From Roseivirga sp. BDSF3-8 (GTDB lineage: Bacteria > Bacteroidota > Bacteroidia > Cytophagales > Cyclobacteriaceae), in assembly GCF_041449215.1 (NCBI RefSeq), contig NZ_JBGNFV010000001.1, forward strand, positions 4,791,001-4,855,000: 64,000 bases of DNA, in the 5' to 3' direction. Under the pieces are notes generated by a model that saw only the letters and a program-made list of their open reading frames with translations, had not been told where the DNA came from and did not search any database. Position 1 is the stretch's first letter. Each line of letters opens with the position of its first letter. Shown here one piece after another: positions 15,885 to 25,205 of this stretch. A program made the translations under genes and the position numbers.

Positions 15885-17933
15885 ATGAAGCTATTCTTAA
15901 CGGGAATATTGCTCACCTTTGGCCATTTGGCCCTGGCGCAGCAGGACTTCCACACCATTCTGCCCGAAGGCAAAATTCCCCTCGACTTTACGCAGAGGAG
16001 CACATTCAAATACGATATCGACCGGGCATCCATCAGTGAGGATGACCAGCGGTTTGACCGGGAAAATAAAGACAAGTTTTACCTGGAGAGTAACTTCGGC
16101 ATCGACGACTTTCTCAGCAGCGGAAGGGTACTGTTTAATGACCCTGTGACCAACTACCTGAACAGTGTGCTGTATGAGGTACTGAAAGATGATCCCCAGA
16201 CCCGCAAGGAGGTGAGGGTGTATGCCGTAAAGTCTCACGTCCCCAATGCATTTGCCACCAACAATGGCATGATCTTCGTAAACCTGGGGCTGCTGGCCAA
16301 GCTGGAAAATGAGGCACAATTGGCTTACATCCTCTCCCACGAACTGATACACTACCGCGAACAGCATGTACTGAACAGCTATGTGAAAAATGAGCGTATC
16401 AGCGATGGCAGGGATGGTTACAAAGGGTTCTCTGAAGATGAGAAGCTTATTGCTCAAAGCTCCTATAGTAAGGAACTGGAGATAGAGGCAGATGCCAAAG
16501 GCTTTGATATTTATAAAGGTACTGCCTATAGCAAAGACTCCATGGACCGTATATTTGATATACTGGGCCAGGCAGACCAGCTTTTGCTGGACAGTGAGTT
16601 TGACTATGCCTTTTTTGAGTATGGTGACTACCGCCTGCCGGAGAAACTAAAGCTGACAGAATTTGCCCAATACGAAGTGAATGAAGCGTACGATGACGAG
16701 AAAAGTACGCACCCCAATACGGAGACACGGCGGGTGAACCTGCAGGAGCAACTGGCAGGGGTGGCTAACAAAGATGGAGCTACATTTATCTATGCGCGTG
16801 AGCGGTTTGACGAGGTAAAGCGTCTGGCGCGCTACGAACTATGCCGGCAGTACCTGTTGGACCGAGCCTATCATAAGGCCCTGTACCTGGCCTATGACCT
16901 GCTGCAGCAGGATCCGGAGTCAGTATACCTCCGCAAGTGTATCGCCAAGGCACTTTATGGGGCTACCTATAGCGGATGGAAAGAGAGTACCCGCGAGGTG
17001 CTGGTATCTGCTGAGATGCAGAAGATCGATCATCTGCTGGATGCTATGAGCGGCCGCGAGCTAAAGGTACTGGCCCTAAGCCAGCTATACCCGCTATACC
17101 GTGCAAACCGTGAAGATGCAGAGGTGCACCTTATGTTGAAGGACCTGATCACACGCCTCCAAAAGGATCACACCGACATAGTGGACAAGCTTTTCGCCTC
17201 ATCGGGTGGCGAGGAAATGCAGTACTATCAGCATGCCTTTACCGGATTAGAGGGGCGTGAGGAGTTGATGACCCTCTTTGAAGAAAACGAGCCTGATACG
17301 GGGACAGAATTATACCAAAAGCGGAAAATGAGAAGTGAGGGCACCAAAGTGAACAGTACCCTGGTGCTTACGCCGGCATACATCAAGGTAAACCAGCGTA
17401 AAAAGGACATGATCCGCTACGCAGATGGCGAAGGTGTGCTGGTACAGATGGACGACAAGATCAGAAAGGTGTCTGATAAGCTGAAGATGGATAATGACGT
17501 GCTCAATGTACACGACATAGACCGTGATGACATCACTGATTTTCGAAGCCATGCCATACTGAACGAATGGCTGAATGAAAAACTTGGCTCCGGTGAGAGC
17601 ACGATGGTGAGCCCCATACATAATGAGATGATGGCCGTGCTGGATACCTACGACCAGGACTACCTGACGATGGTGATGGCCATATCAGTAAAGGAAAAGG
17701 TAAAGGACAAAGGGATTAAAATAGCCTTTACGGTACTGATGCCTATATTTGCACCGGTCACCCTTCCTTCCCTTGTTAGCCCCAAATATACCTATCACCT
17801 GTCTATCACTTTTCACGGCGCTACTGAGTCAGTGGCCGGCGGGGATCTCCGTGCCATGAAATTCAAGGATACCAACTCACTAATGAGCTCTAACCTGTAC
17901 TACACCCTCTTTAAACTGAAGCACGGAAAATGA
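15885..17933 (+). CDS. Secreted M48-family zinc metalloprotease
   Basis: 682 residues with a signal peptide (MKLFLTGILLTFGHLALAQQ). The zinc-binding motif HELIH lies at about residues 153-157 (YILSHELIHYREQH), and a third ligand Glu is likely in KELEIEADAKGFDIYKGT, as in M48 (BepA/LoiP-like) peptidases. The family quality-controls outer-membrane proteins in the periplasm. The C-terminal 400 residues hold helical TPR-like segments (ALYLAYDLLQQDPESVYLRK) and an uncharacterised beta-rich end. The stop overlaps the start of the next gene (ATGATGA), implying translational coupling with the outer-membrane protein. Confidence 0.88.
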   Translation: MKLFLTGILLTFGHLALAQQDFHTILPEGKIPLDFTQRSTFKYDIDRASISEDDQRFDRENKDKFYLESNFGIDDFLSSGRVLFNDPVTNYLNSVLYEVLKDDPQTRKEVRVYAVKSHVPNAFATNNGMIFVNLGLLAKLENEAQLAYILSHELIHYREQHVLNSYVKNERISDGRDGYKGFSEDEKLIAQSSYSKELEIEADAKGFDIYKGTAYSKDSMDRIFDILGQADQLLLDSEFDYAFFEYGDYRLPEKLKLTEFAQYEVNEAYDDEKSTHPNTETRRVNLQEQLAGVANKDGATFIYARERFDEVKRLARYELCRQYLLDRAYHKALYLAYDLLQQDPESVYLRKCIAKALYGATYSGWKESTREVLVSAEMQKIDHLLDAMSGRELKVLALSQLYPLYRANREDAEVHLMLKDLITRLQKDHTDIVDKLFASSGGEEMQYYQHAFTGLEGREELMTLFEENEPDTGTELYQKRKMRSEGTKVNSTLVLTPAYIKVNQRKKDMIRYADGEGVLVQMDDKIRKVSDKLKMDNDVLNVHDIDRDDITDFRSHAILNEWLNEKLGSGESTMVSPIHNEMMAVLDTYDQDYLTMVMAISVKEKVKDKGIKIAFTVLMPIFAPVTLPSLVSPKYTYHLSITFHGATESVAGGDLRAMKFKDTNSLMSSNLYYTLFKLKHGK

Positions 17934-18655
17934 TGAAGAGATTTTATAGCATCCTATTCTGCCTGTTGCTTACCTCCGTGGCGGCACAGGCCCAGGTACC
18001 GGGCTTCATGGGGAAGCGGGCTTACTTTACGCTTGACCTGAACCCTACCCCTGCTCTGGCTAATCAGAATGTGAATAATACGATAACGGTGATCCTGGGA
18101 GACGATGCCCGCTACGATAAGCAAAATGTACTGGCTTTTAACTACCGGCCGCAGGTGAACCTCGAGTACCTGGTGGGCGAGCGCACAGCCATAGGGCTGA
18201 ACTACAGCCTGCTGCAAACGGGCACCATGCGCAAAACCGATAAATTATTTGGCCGGGATGTGGAGCCAGATGTGTTACGCGGTACATCTGTAGGCCTGAA
18301 TGTCCGCTTCTTTAATAAGGGGGAATCCATAGCCCCCATAGGCCTTTACCAGAACATAAAGCTTGAATACACTACGGTAAACACCTATGACGATAAGGCT
18401 TCTGACGAGCCCTTGTTTACTGATGACTTTAATCACTTTGTGTTCACCTATGGCATAGGGCGGCAGAAGGTAGTAGCTAACGCCATCGTACTGCGCATAG
18501 GCCTTGAGTTGGGCTACGCGGCTACGCCTAAAGCAGCCTTTGAGCCGATGGAAGAGTATACCCCGGTGGAGGAGGCTAATTACAATGTACACCGGAGCAT
18601 GTTCGGCTACTATATATTCAGTATCAAACTAGGCATAGGCTCTTTGCTATTCTGA
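17930..18655 (+). CDS. Outer-membrane beta-barrel-like protein
   Basis: 241 residues with a signal peptide ending in SVAAQAQ. The rest alternates hydrophobic and polar residues with Gly/aromatic turns (PQVNLEYLVGERTAIGLNYS, NVRFFNKGES) and ends in SIKLGIGSLLF, compatible with an outer-membrane barrel whose last strand ends in Phe. It overlaps the M48 protease stop codon by 4 bases and is followed after 4 bases by a lipoprotein gene. The three may form a cell-envelope module, with the protease maintaining or processing the barrel; that is inference. Confidence 0.7.
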   Translation: MMKRFYSILFCLLLTSVAAQAQVPGFMGKRAYFTLDLNPTPALANQNVNNTITVILGDDARYDKQNVLAFNYRPQVNLEYLVGERTAIGLNYSLLQTGTMRKTDKLFGRDVEPDVLRGTSVGLNVRFFNKGESIAPIGLYQNIKLEYTTVNTYDDKASDEPLFTDDFNHFVFTYGIGRQKVVANAIVLRIGLELGYAATPKAAFEPMEEYTPVEEANYNVHRSMFGYYIFSIKLGIGSLLF

Positions 18656-18659
18656 TCAT

Positions 18660-19241
18660 ATGAGACATTCTTACCTTTTATATACACTGCTTTTCATTTT
18701 CGCATCCTGCATAGATTATGATATCATCCCTTTGCAGCATGGCGTTATCCCCACCTGTTCGGATGGCATACAAAACCAGAATGAACAAGGAGTGGACTGT
18801 GGAGGTCCCTGCAATACCGAGTGCTATGTGCCGCTAGCCTCGCCCTGTGGGGATAACCTGAATGATAATACCATAGTGGTAGTGGACGATGATGATATAG
18901 GTGTGGATGACCAAAACCTGACCACCATTACCTGCCAGCCGAATGAAGCGTTTGAGGAATACCGGTTTACCGGCCAGTCAATCAACGGTGAGATAGAGAT
19001 TATACTGCATACGCTTGAAATACCCGCGCGTGAAGGCACATTCGACATTGAATGGAGCAGCAGTGATAATATAGCTGAAGTAACAGTAACCAATTACGGT
19101 GTGGACTGGTGGGCTCAGTCGGGTACCCTATACGTATTTAATACGCCCGATGGCCTCGTCCTGGAGTTTTGCGAAGCGAGCTTTCGCACCAATTTTGCTG
19201 ACTACTACCCTGTAATGAGCGCCAAGGTTATCTGCAATTAG
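18660..19241 (+). CDS. Lipoprotein with Cys-rich CSDGIQNxxExGVDCGGPC motif
   Basis: 193 residues. The N-terminus MRHSYLLYTLLFIFASCIDY is a lipoprotein signal. Residues 32-53 contain the motif CSDGIQNQNEQGVDCGGPC plus a following Cys, a disulfide-rich segment seen in many secreted Bacteroidota proteins. The remaining 140 residues are beta-rich and acidic (VVVDDDDIGVDDQ) with further Cys pairs. It is the last gene of the M48/barrel/lipoprotein operon and ends convergently with the hydrolase gene, sharing 4 bases with it. Confidence 0.75.
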   Translation: MRHSYLLYTLLFIFASCIDYDIIPLQHGVIPTCSDGIQNQNEQGVDCGGPCNTECYVPLASPCGDNLNDNTIVVVDDDDIGVDDQNLTTITCQPNEAFEEYRFTGQSINGEIEIILHTLEIPAREGTFDIEWSSSDNIAEVTVTNYGVDWWAQSGTLYVFNTPDGLVLEFCEASFRTNFADYYPVMSAKVICN

Positions 19242-20326
19242 TCTTTGCCGGGGGCGCCGCCGGCTGTCCCCGGCCGGTGTTGGGTTAAAAACTCCCTGAT
19301 GAGTCCGATATACTTATCCGGCTCCTCCCACCATATCTCGTGGCCTGCGTTTTCTATCATTTCGTAGCGACTGCGGGGGTAAAGCGCTGCATACTCATAG
19401 GCCGCGGAAAAAGGGATATGCTCACACTGCCCCTGTAGGATCAGGGCCGGAGCCTGCACGTTTTGCAGTGCCCGCCTTATTTCCGGCTGGTTTACCTGGT
19501 TAGTGGCCAGGTAGGCGTACAGGCCTCCCCCGCCCTCTTCCGGGAGTACATTGGCCGGGTCACACACCATGCCCCGGGTAAACTTAGCCGCCAGGTTATT
19601 AAGTACCTGGTCCATCTGCTCATCAGAGATCAGTTTCTTATCCAGCAGCAAAGCGCCCAGGGTGGCTACGATGGCCTTAGGCTTGGCCGCCGTGAGGTTC
19701 ACATCATCTACAAAATCATAGGGATTACGAAACTGCAGGGTGTCCGGCGCAGGATACAGCGAGTCAAGGTCGGCATATTGTCCCTTTACCCTGCGATGAG
19801 GTAATAGCGTGCCCGGCGAGCTGAAGATCAGGCCGGCCACATGATCCGGATACCGGGCAGAATAGTGAGCGATGAGTATGCTGCCAAAGCTCTGTCCCAT
19901 GAGTATGACCTGCCTGGCCCCTATCTTTTCCGTAATGACTTCATGAAGGTCCTGCAGATGCTTGTCAAAGCTAATGTCTGAGTAGCGTGGCATACGATCA
20001 GAAAGGCCTGAGCCGCGCTGGTCATACAGGTACACATCATGCCCCAGGGTGCTTATCTCAGCCATGGTTTCTATTATGCTGCTATGTACATACCCCCCAG
20101 GGCCGCCATGCAGAAATACGATAGGGGCAGCTCCGGCCGGGTCACCCGGCAGGTGCGTGTAGGCCAGCCGAAAGCCCTCCTTCATGTCCCAGTAGCGGGT
20201 GCTTTCACGGGGCGTGATGGGCAATACATCCACCGGCTCCGGTATAATGAGGAAGGCGATAAAAATGATCAGAAGCACACCTATAAGCAAGCCGGACCAT
20301 TTCAGTAGTTTTTTCAGTAAAGACAT
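19238..20326 (-). CDS. Membrane-anchored alpha/beta hydrolase, proline-iminopeptidase-like
   Basis: 362 residues. An N-terminal membrane anchor (LLKWSGLLIGVLLIIFIAFL) is followed by an alpha/beta hydrolase domain: HGGPG oxyanion motif at about residue 74, DQRGSG strand, nucleophile elbow GQSFGS, and catalytic His in ENAGHEIWWEEP. The HGGPG/DQRGSG pair is typical of prolyl aminopeptidase-type (S33) hydrolases, which release N-terminal proline or act as esterases. The anchored form would act in the periplasm. It is transcribed alone, convergent with the lipoprotein gene. Spacer 20327-20574 holds only short hairpins. Confidence 0.85.
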   Translation of the reverse strand: MSLLKKLLKWSGLLIGVLLIIFIAFLIIPEPVDVLPITPRESTRYWDMKEGFRLAYTHLPGDPAGAAPIVFLHGGPGGYVHSSIIETMAEISTLGHDVYLYDQRGSGLSDRMPRYSDISFDKHLQDLHEVITEKIGARQVILMGQSFGSILIAHYSARYPDHVAGLIFSSPGTLLPHRRVKGQYADLDSLYPAPDTLQFRNPYDFVDDVNLTAAKPKAIVATLGALLLDKKLISDEQMDQVLNNLAAKFTRGMVCDPANVLPEEGGGGLYAYLATNQVNQPEIRRALQNVQAPALILQGQCEHIPFSAAYEYAALYPRSRYEMIENAGHEIWWEEPDKYIGLIREFLTQHRPGTAGGAPGKD

Positions 20327-20574
20327 ATCACAGCATTTACCTATGAGATGCCTCCGACTAACGATCGGTTACACCAACCCCCTGAAAACCGGCGTGATTA
20401 TGAATTTGTAGCCCCGGCGTGGACAAATCCTGGTAGGCTCATTGAGGTAATTCTCTGAGCCCCATCGGGGCGAAGCCTTTGTAGCACAATAGTCCCAAAA
20501 AAACCTAAGTGCCGTAGGCACGCAGCCCCTACTCCACCTGGCTTTATGCGCCGAGGCAGGCGAACCGCATAGCC

Positions 20575-21510
20575 TCAGACCTTAGTCCAGATACGGGTAT
20601 TCAGGTTTAGCTCATGCACCAGCAGGGCATTAAGCTGAATGGTATTATACAGCATTAAAATTTGGCCAAACGATACATTGGACTTAGTGATCTCAGGCTC
20701 GAACAACTCCGTCTCGAAGGCCACCCCACAGTAAACCCTGTTACCCACGAAAGACACATTTATCTTGCGGTTAAACCGCTTGTGCAGTTCCAGGATGGCC
20801 TCCATAATAGTCGGTGTGAGCAGGTAGCGCGCCTCCACCTGGTCCGTAGAGGTCACATTGAAATACGCTTCAAATTCGGGATTTTCCATTTCTACCTCCC
20901 GCGGATCAGTGTCCTTTTTCAGGAAATCCAGGTTAATATTGAGGTTCAGTCCATAGATGTTTTTTTGCCTGACATAGGTCCGCCCTGAAAAATGCTTGTT
21001 AAAGTCTGCGTGAAAGAGCAGCCCCCAGAAAATAATGCGTGTAGATGAATTCTCCCCACCAGTGGAGTAGGTGGTTTTGATCTCTGAGCAGCGGAAGTCC
21101 GTTTTTTCGATACGGCCATAGATAAGGTCGTCCCCCTTAAAGTTGCTGTGCCTTTTGGTAAACAGGCCACTGCCCCAGTACTCCTCTTCCGTGAGGGACT
21201 CCTCCGCCTCGTAAGTCCATTCAGGGTTCACGAGCTTTACCAGCGTTTCCACTATCTGCTTTTTAAAGGTACGGCGGAATTCCTTGTACAAGGATACCGT
21301 GTAGATGACCAGGCCGATCGTGACCAGGATCATTATGATGCCGGCGGCAGGCAGGTTTAGCTGAAATAGCGTAAAGCTGATAGCAATGAGAAGTACAACG
21401 CCTATGGAAAGGTAGAGTATCTTCTTGCGGGGTCCCTCCAGTGCTTCCAGCTTTGCCTGCAGGGTATCCCTGAATACCCGGTCCAACTCCTCTGTGCTCA
21501 GAAACTTCAT
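20575..21510 (-). CDS. DUF3137-family membrane protein
   Basis: 311 residues. Two adjacent membrane helices near residues 30-70 (LYLSIGVVLLIAISFTLFQ and IIMILVTIGLVIYTVSLY) are followed by a soluble domain with YGRIEKTDFRCSEIKTTYST, then IIFWGLLFHADFNKHFSGRT, the pattern of DUF3137 proteins. The family is often encoded beside LemA, exactly as here, where the start overlaps the LemA stop by 4 bases. Function is unknown; a membrane-associated role together with LemA is likely. Confidence 0.85.
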   Translation of the reverse strand: MKFLSTEELDRVFRDTLQAKLEALEGPRKKILYLSIGVVLLIAISFTLFQLNLPAAGIIMILVTIGLVIYTVSLYKEFRRTFKKQIVETLVKLVNPEWTYEAEESLTEEEYWGSGLFTKRHSNFKGDDLIYGRIEKTDFRCSEIKTTYSTGGENSSTRIIFWGLLFHADFNKHFSGRTYVRQKNIYGLNLNINLDFLKKDTDPREVEMENPEFEAYFNVTSTDQVEARYLLTPTIMEAILELHKRFNRKINVSFVGNRVYCGVAFETELFEPEITKSNVSFGQILMLYNTIQLNALLVHELNLNTRIWTKV

Positions 21511-22079
21511 TTCTTGTTATTAAATAGCTCCTGCACGTTTACATTTTGCCTTTCGGCCTGGGTAGCCGTAAATACCTGCTTAGGTTTCAGGCCCATCCAC
21601 CCCGCTACCATGTTTTGAGGGAAAACCTGAATGCCGTCGTTATATTCGGTAACCGTGGCATTATAAGCCCGCCGGGAGGCCGATATTTGTGCTTCTACCT
21701 CATTAAGGCTGCGCTGCAGGAGCTGGTAGTTTTCCTGCGCCCTGAGGTCAGGGTAGCCTTCGGCCACCGCCATCAGGTTATGCATGCGGCCGGAGATCTC
21801 CTCATCCAGCTGCATCTTTTCCTGCATGTTCATGGTGGACCACTTAGTTTCCGCACGCAGGGCCGTTACTCTTTCTATCAGTTCCCGCTCATGCGTTGTG
21901 TACTGCTGTACCGTACTCACCAGGTTGGGGATGAGGTCGTAGCGCTTTTTCAGTTGCGCATCCACCCCACCGGTGGCGTTATCTACCGCATTCCGCTTTT
22001 TTATCAGCGTATTATACATAAAGATAAACAGCAGCAATACTACAGCTACTATGATGGCGATCAGGCTTATCAGGTTCAT
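21507..22079 (-). CDS. lemA: LemA family protein
   Basis: 190 residues: a single N-terminal membrane helix (LIAIIVAVVLLLFIFMY) followed by the LemA signature NTLIKKRNAVDNATGGVDAQ, KRYDLIPNLVSTVQQY, and the helical body with AYNATVTEYNDGIQVFPQNM. LemA proteins are helical membrane-tethered proteins of unclear function. It is co-transcribed with the DUF3137 gene. Confidence 0.93.
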   Translation of the reverse strand: MNLISLIAIIVAVVLLLFIFMYNTLIKKRNAVDNATGGVDAQLKKRYDLIPNLVSTVQQYTTHERELIERVTALRAETKWSTMNMQEKMQLDEEISGRMHNLMAVAEGYPDLRAQENYQLLQRSLNEVEAQISASRRAYNATVTEYNDGIQVFPQNMVAGWMGLKPKQVFTATQAERQNVNVQELFNNKK

Positions 22080-22211
22080 CGTATGATCGTATGGGGTAAG
22101 TCCTTGTCAGATAAAGGAATTTTATTCATTTACTATCTGCAATATACACTATATCGGTGTGTATGCAGAGCAGCTTTTTATGAATGGTTCTCTTCGGCCA
22201 CCTCACTTCTT

Positions 22212-22874
22212 TCAGGGTATGATGATCTTTTCCCTTATCGCTTTTATCACAAGACCGGCCGTGTTTTTTACATCTAGTTTCCCCATCAGGTTCTGGCGGT
22301 GCCCCTCTACCGTACGTGGACTTATAAAGAGGGTCTCGGCGATTTCCTGGGTGTTCATTTCCCTGCAAATAAGCTGCAGCACCTCCAGCTCCCGCGAGGT
22401 CAGACCCACCTGCTTTCGCAGGGTAGGCACTGACCTGGTTTTATTCCTAATACTTGCCAGCATGGCCAGGGTACTTTGGTCATTCACATAATAGCCTTTG
22501 GTGTATACCTCCCTGATAGCCTTCTCCAGTTCCTCCGCCTCTGTGTTCTTTACCAGGTAACCATGTGCTCCTGCCTCCAGCAGGCCGGAGATCATCCGCT
22601 CCTCATCATGCATGGTCAGAATAAGAATCCGCAAATGCGGGTGGCGTTGAAGGATTAGTCGTGTAGTCTCTATTCCATCCATTACCTCCATCTCCAGGTC
22701 CAGCAGCACTACATCCGCCTCAATATCAGGTAAGCTGTCTATCAGTTCCTGGCCATTCTGCACCGAAATGACCAGCTCAATACCCTGCATTTTGTGTATC
22801 AGTGACGTAAGGCCCTCCCTGAACAAGGCATGATCATCCGCCAGTGCCACAGATATAATCATAGGCTTATTCAT
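22212..22874 (-). CDS. NarL/FixJ-type (LuxR HTH) response regulator
   Basis: 220 residues. The receiver domain has the acidic pair (ALADDHALFREG) and phospho-acceptor Asp in ADVVLLDLEMEVMDG, with the Lys in GYLVKNTEAEE. The C-terminal LuxR helix-turn-helix reads LTSRELEVLQLICREMNTQE followed by IAETLFISPRTVEGHRQNL. It is the output of the kinase encoded just upstream, with an 8-base overlap between the genes. Targets are unknown. Confidence 0.95.
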   Translation of the reverse strand: MNKPMIISVALADDHALFREGLTSLIHKMQGIELVISVQNGQELIDSLPDIEADVVLLDLEMEVMDGIETTRLILQRHPHLRILILTMHDEERMISGLLEAGAHGYLVKNTEAEELEKAIREVYTKGYYVNDQSTLAMLASIRNKTRSVPTLRKQVGLTSRELEVLQLICREMNTQEIAETLFISPRTVEGHRQNLMGKLDVKNTAGLVIKAIREKIIIP

Positions 22875-23661
22875 GTCGTATCAGTATCATGGTTAATTGT
22901 GCCCGGGTTCGTCCCCCGGCCTGTAGGTATTGCACCTTTGCCCCTATGAGCTGGGCCCGTGTTTCAATATTACGCAGCCCCAGGCCGGTATTTTTCAGCT
23001 CAGGATTTACCTCGTAGCCTGGCCCATCGTCTTTATAAGTTAACCGCCACGCAGCATGCTTGCAGCTAATGCTAAGCCATAGCCTCGAGGGAGAAGCATA
23101 TTTCAGTGAATTGCTAACCAGTTCCTGCACGATCCGGTATATAGCCAGTTCCTTATCATACGCCAGTACCGGCAGTCCGGGGGCAAACGCACAGGTTGTT
23201 TGTATATCACTTTCCGCATCTATTCGCTCCATAAGGCTCTGCAGGGCTTCCTGCAGGCCAAAATTTTTCAGTATTACAGGATGGAGATCATATGATATAC
23301 GCCTTACCGTCTGAAGAGTATCATCCAGCAGCCGGCCCATTTTCTTACTTAGGACCAGTGACTCCTCTCTATCCCCCGTGCCTGCCTGGTTGGCATATAG
23401 TTTTATGGTAGAGAGCATCGCACCGATGTCATCGTGCAGGTCCCGGGCTATGCGGTTACGTTCTTTCTCCTGGCTTTGTACCGTGGCTTGGAGTAAGGCC
23501 TGCTGGTGACTGGCAAGGGCCTGGTTATGTTGCTTGTGCTGCTGCATGAGTTTACGCTGGTAGGCCACAAAAAAGACCACGAAGAATATGGCCATGGTAA
23601 ACATGCCCAGCATGGCAAGGAGTAATACCTCCAGTACGGTCAGGGGCCCGGTCGTATCCAT
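22867..23661 (-). CDS. HisKA_3-type sensor histidine kinase
   Basis: 264 residues. One N-terminal membrane helix (LLLAMLGMFTMAIFFVVFFV) leads through a Gln-rich coiled segment to the dimerisation/phosphorylation helix RNRIARDLHDDIGAMLST (phosphorylated His near residue 74). The ATPase domain has the N box VQELVSNSLKYAS, DDGPGYE and GLGLRNIETRAQLIG. There is no obvious extracellular sensing domain, so sensing may reside in the 7-helix membrane protein encoded upstream, whose gene overlaps this one by 22 bases. It should phosphorylate the adjacent LuxR-type regulator. Confidence 0.93.
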   Translation of the reverse strand: MDTTGPLTVLEVLLLAMLGMFTMAIFFVVFFVAYQRKLMQQHKQHNQALASHQQALLQATVQSQEKERNRIARDLHDDIGAMLSTIKLYANQAGTGDREESLVLSKKMGRLLDDTLQTVRRISYDLHPVILKNFGLQEALQSLMERIDAESDIQTTCAFAPGLPVLAYDKELAIYRIVQELVSNSLKYASPSRLWLSISCKHAAWRLTYKDDGPGYEVNPELKNTGLGLRNIETRAQLIGAKVQYLQAGGRTRAQLTMILIRHE

Positions 23662-24284
23662 AGCGCTATGGTAAAGCTGAGGTAATGAAATACATTAAAA
23701 ATAGCATGAACACCCCATGCCAGCCCGTTGGCATACTGCGCTTCCGTAAGCAGCCTGTTGCTTAGATGAAACAGGACCAGGCTACTGGCAAAATAGACCA
23801 GTACGCCGGAGTTTATCCAGAACATTGGGTTCTTTTCCAGCCGTTCATATTCAACTTTTTTAAGTAACTGGTAGAAGTACAATATAGATAATAGTATGAA
23901 GAAGACCGCGCTCAGGGTAAGGGCATGACTGTTAAAGGCTTTGAGGCCCTGGTACCACATATTCCACAATGCAAAAAGAAAAAATAAAGCCGTGGCCGTA
24001 TCAAAGTAAATCGGTGGCAGGCCGCTTAATGCCCTGCGATACACCCGGCAGAGAAGGTAAAACTCTGCCAGGGCAAAAAAGTGAAATAGCGGCAGGTTGT
24101 TGATTTTATACACCCATAATATTCGGGAGGCGATCTCCACCAAGGCAGTTATCACAATGAGCAGAAATATAAGCCGCTGGACAGGGGTAAGAACGGGAAA
24201 GCGAAAAAGGCCTGCCAGAAGTGCCAGCCCTATCACATAATAGGGTATGACTAATAAGGTGGAGATGGTACTTTCCGGAACCAA
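23640..24284 (-). CDS. Multi-pass membrane protein, putative sensor partner of the histidine kinase
   Basis: 214 residues with about seven hydrophobic helices (for example VIPYYVIGLALLAGLF, LIFLLIVITALVEIAS, ALTLSAVFFILLSILYFYQL). No enzymatic motif was seen. The gene overlaps the kinase gene by 22 bases, so the two are translationally coupled, and it is the first gene of a membrane protein/kinase/regulator operon. I infer it senses a membrane or extracellular signal for a kinase that lacks its own sensor domain. The family is not recognised. Confidence 0.75.
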   Translation of the reverse strand: MVPESTISTLLVIPYYVIGLALLAGLFRFPVLTPVQRLIFLLIVITALVEIASRILWVYKINNLPLFHFFALAEFYLLCRVYRRALSGLPPIYFDTATALFFLFALWNMWYQGLKAFNSHALTLSAVFFILLSILYFYQLLKKVEYERLEKNPMFWINSGVLVYFASSLVLFHLSNRLLTEAQYANGLAWGVHAIFNVFHYLSFTIALWIRPGP

Positions 24285-24292
24285 AGTATTTG

Positions 24293-25066
24293 CTATTGAC
24301 AGGTGGGCGGGCAGGGACTTATATATTCAAAAAGTGCCACGTAGCCGCTATCTACACCGGCGTCCGGTTCTGCTTTCATCACCTTTACTCCCCGCATAGC
24401 TATACCTCTAAGTACTTCATCGGGCTGCTGCGAGGTATAATGACACGCTACCACTATGGAGAAGCCAAACCTGGCATAGTCTCCCCACTTATTTTTATCC
24501 AGCCCGAAATATAGATCCAGCGCAGTGAGGTTATGGCGACCATTAACCATGAAATCAAATAAGGCCTGGTTTACATTGCCTGCCGTAAGTACATACTGAT
24601 TCAATCTTCGATAAGCGCCTACACCTGTATCGCCCCCAATGACTGCCTCAAATGACTGGGCTAGAGTCAGGTTATCTGCCAATAGCCAGTTTTGGCAAAG
24701 GTTCTGCATGAACTGATAAGGTATGGACGAAGCCCCATGCTCAATAAAGGGCTTTTCATCGGCTGATGATAGTATAGGCTGAAGTACACTATGCCTCCTG
24801 CTATGAGTACCTAGACAGACGGTAACAAAGGGGCACACCTTATTGTCATCAGCACCTAATATAAAGTGTATAGCTGTTACTTCTTCCGGGTCTTTTTGGG
24901 GCAGGATATGGCTTATGTCTTGTTTTTTTAAGCTAAACCCCCTTAATCTTTTACCATCATGCTCATGAAACAGCCCGTAGAGCGTATTGGTAGAGGTGTG
25001 GAGCCAGTTTTGGTGGTAGGCGTTCCATATACTTTCCGATGTGGGGTGAGTAGTTGCGTTTTTCAT
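24293..25066 (-). CDS. Hypothetical protein
   Basis: 257 residues, no signal peptide and no membrane segment. Recurring features are a long soluble alpha/beta sequence with an EVTAIHFILGADDNKVCPFV strand region, VCLGTHSRRHSVLQPIL, and a C-terminal YARFGFSIVVACHYTSQQP. I do not recognise the family. It lies 9 bases upstream of the 7-helix protein gene on the same strand, so it may be the first gene of that signalling operon or an independent gene with a nearby promoter. Confidence 0.6.
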   Translation of the reverse strand: MKNATTHPTSESIWNAYHQNWLHTSTNTLYGLFHEHDGKRLRGFSLKKQDISHILPQKDPEEVTAIHFILGADDNKVCPFVTVCLGTHSRRHSVLQPILSSADEKPFIEHGASSIPYQFMQNLCQNWLLADNLTLAQSFEAVIGGDTGVGAYRRLNQYVLTAGNVNQALFDFMVNGRHNLTALDLYFGLDKNKWGDYARFGFSIVVACHYTSQQPDEVLRGIAMRGVKVMKAEPDAGVDSGYVALFEYISPCPPTCQ

Positions 25067-25159
25067 GGTGCTACGTCATTATAAATGAAAAGGTCAGGTA
25101 GCCGGCACGTAGGATAATATACCCAAGCTTGTTCAAATTATTACACTATGGGTCATAAA

Positions 25160-25190
25160 TAAGGGAAGACCCGGTGCCGGACCTTCCCTT
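25160..25190 (-). terminator. Hairpin downstream of the 104-residue protein
   Basis: AAGGGAAG/CTTCCCTT outer stem with an inner CCGG/CCGG stem, immediately after the stop of the minus-strand gene ending at 25206. The downstream T run is short, so confidence is moderate. Confidence 0.6.
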
Positions 25191-25205
25191 AGCAGCAAGC
25201 CTGAG

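Noticed and set aside
21546-22277. 243-residue plus-strand frame opposite LemA
   Set aside because: Antisense to LemA, whose motifs are clear; no recognisable domain.
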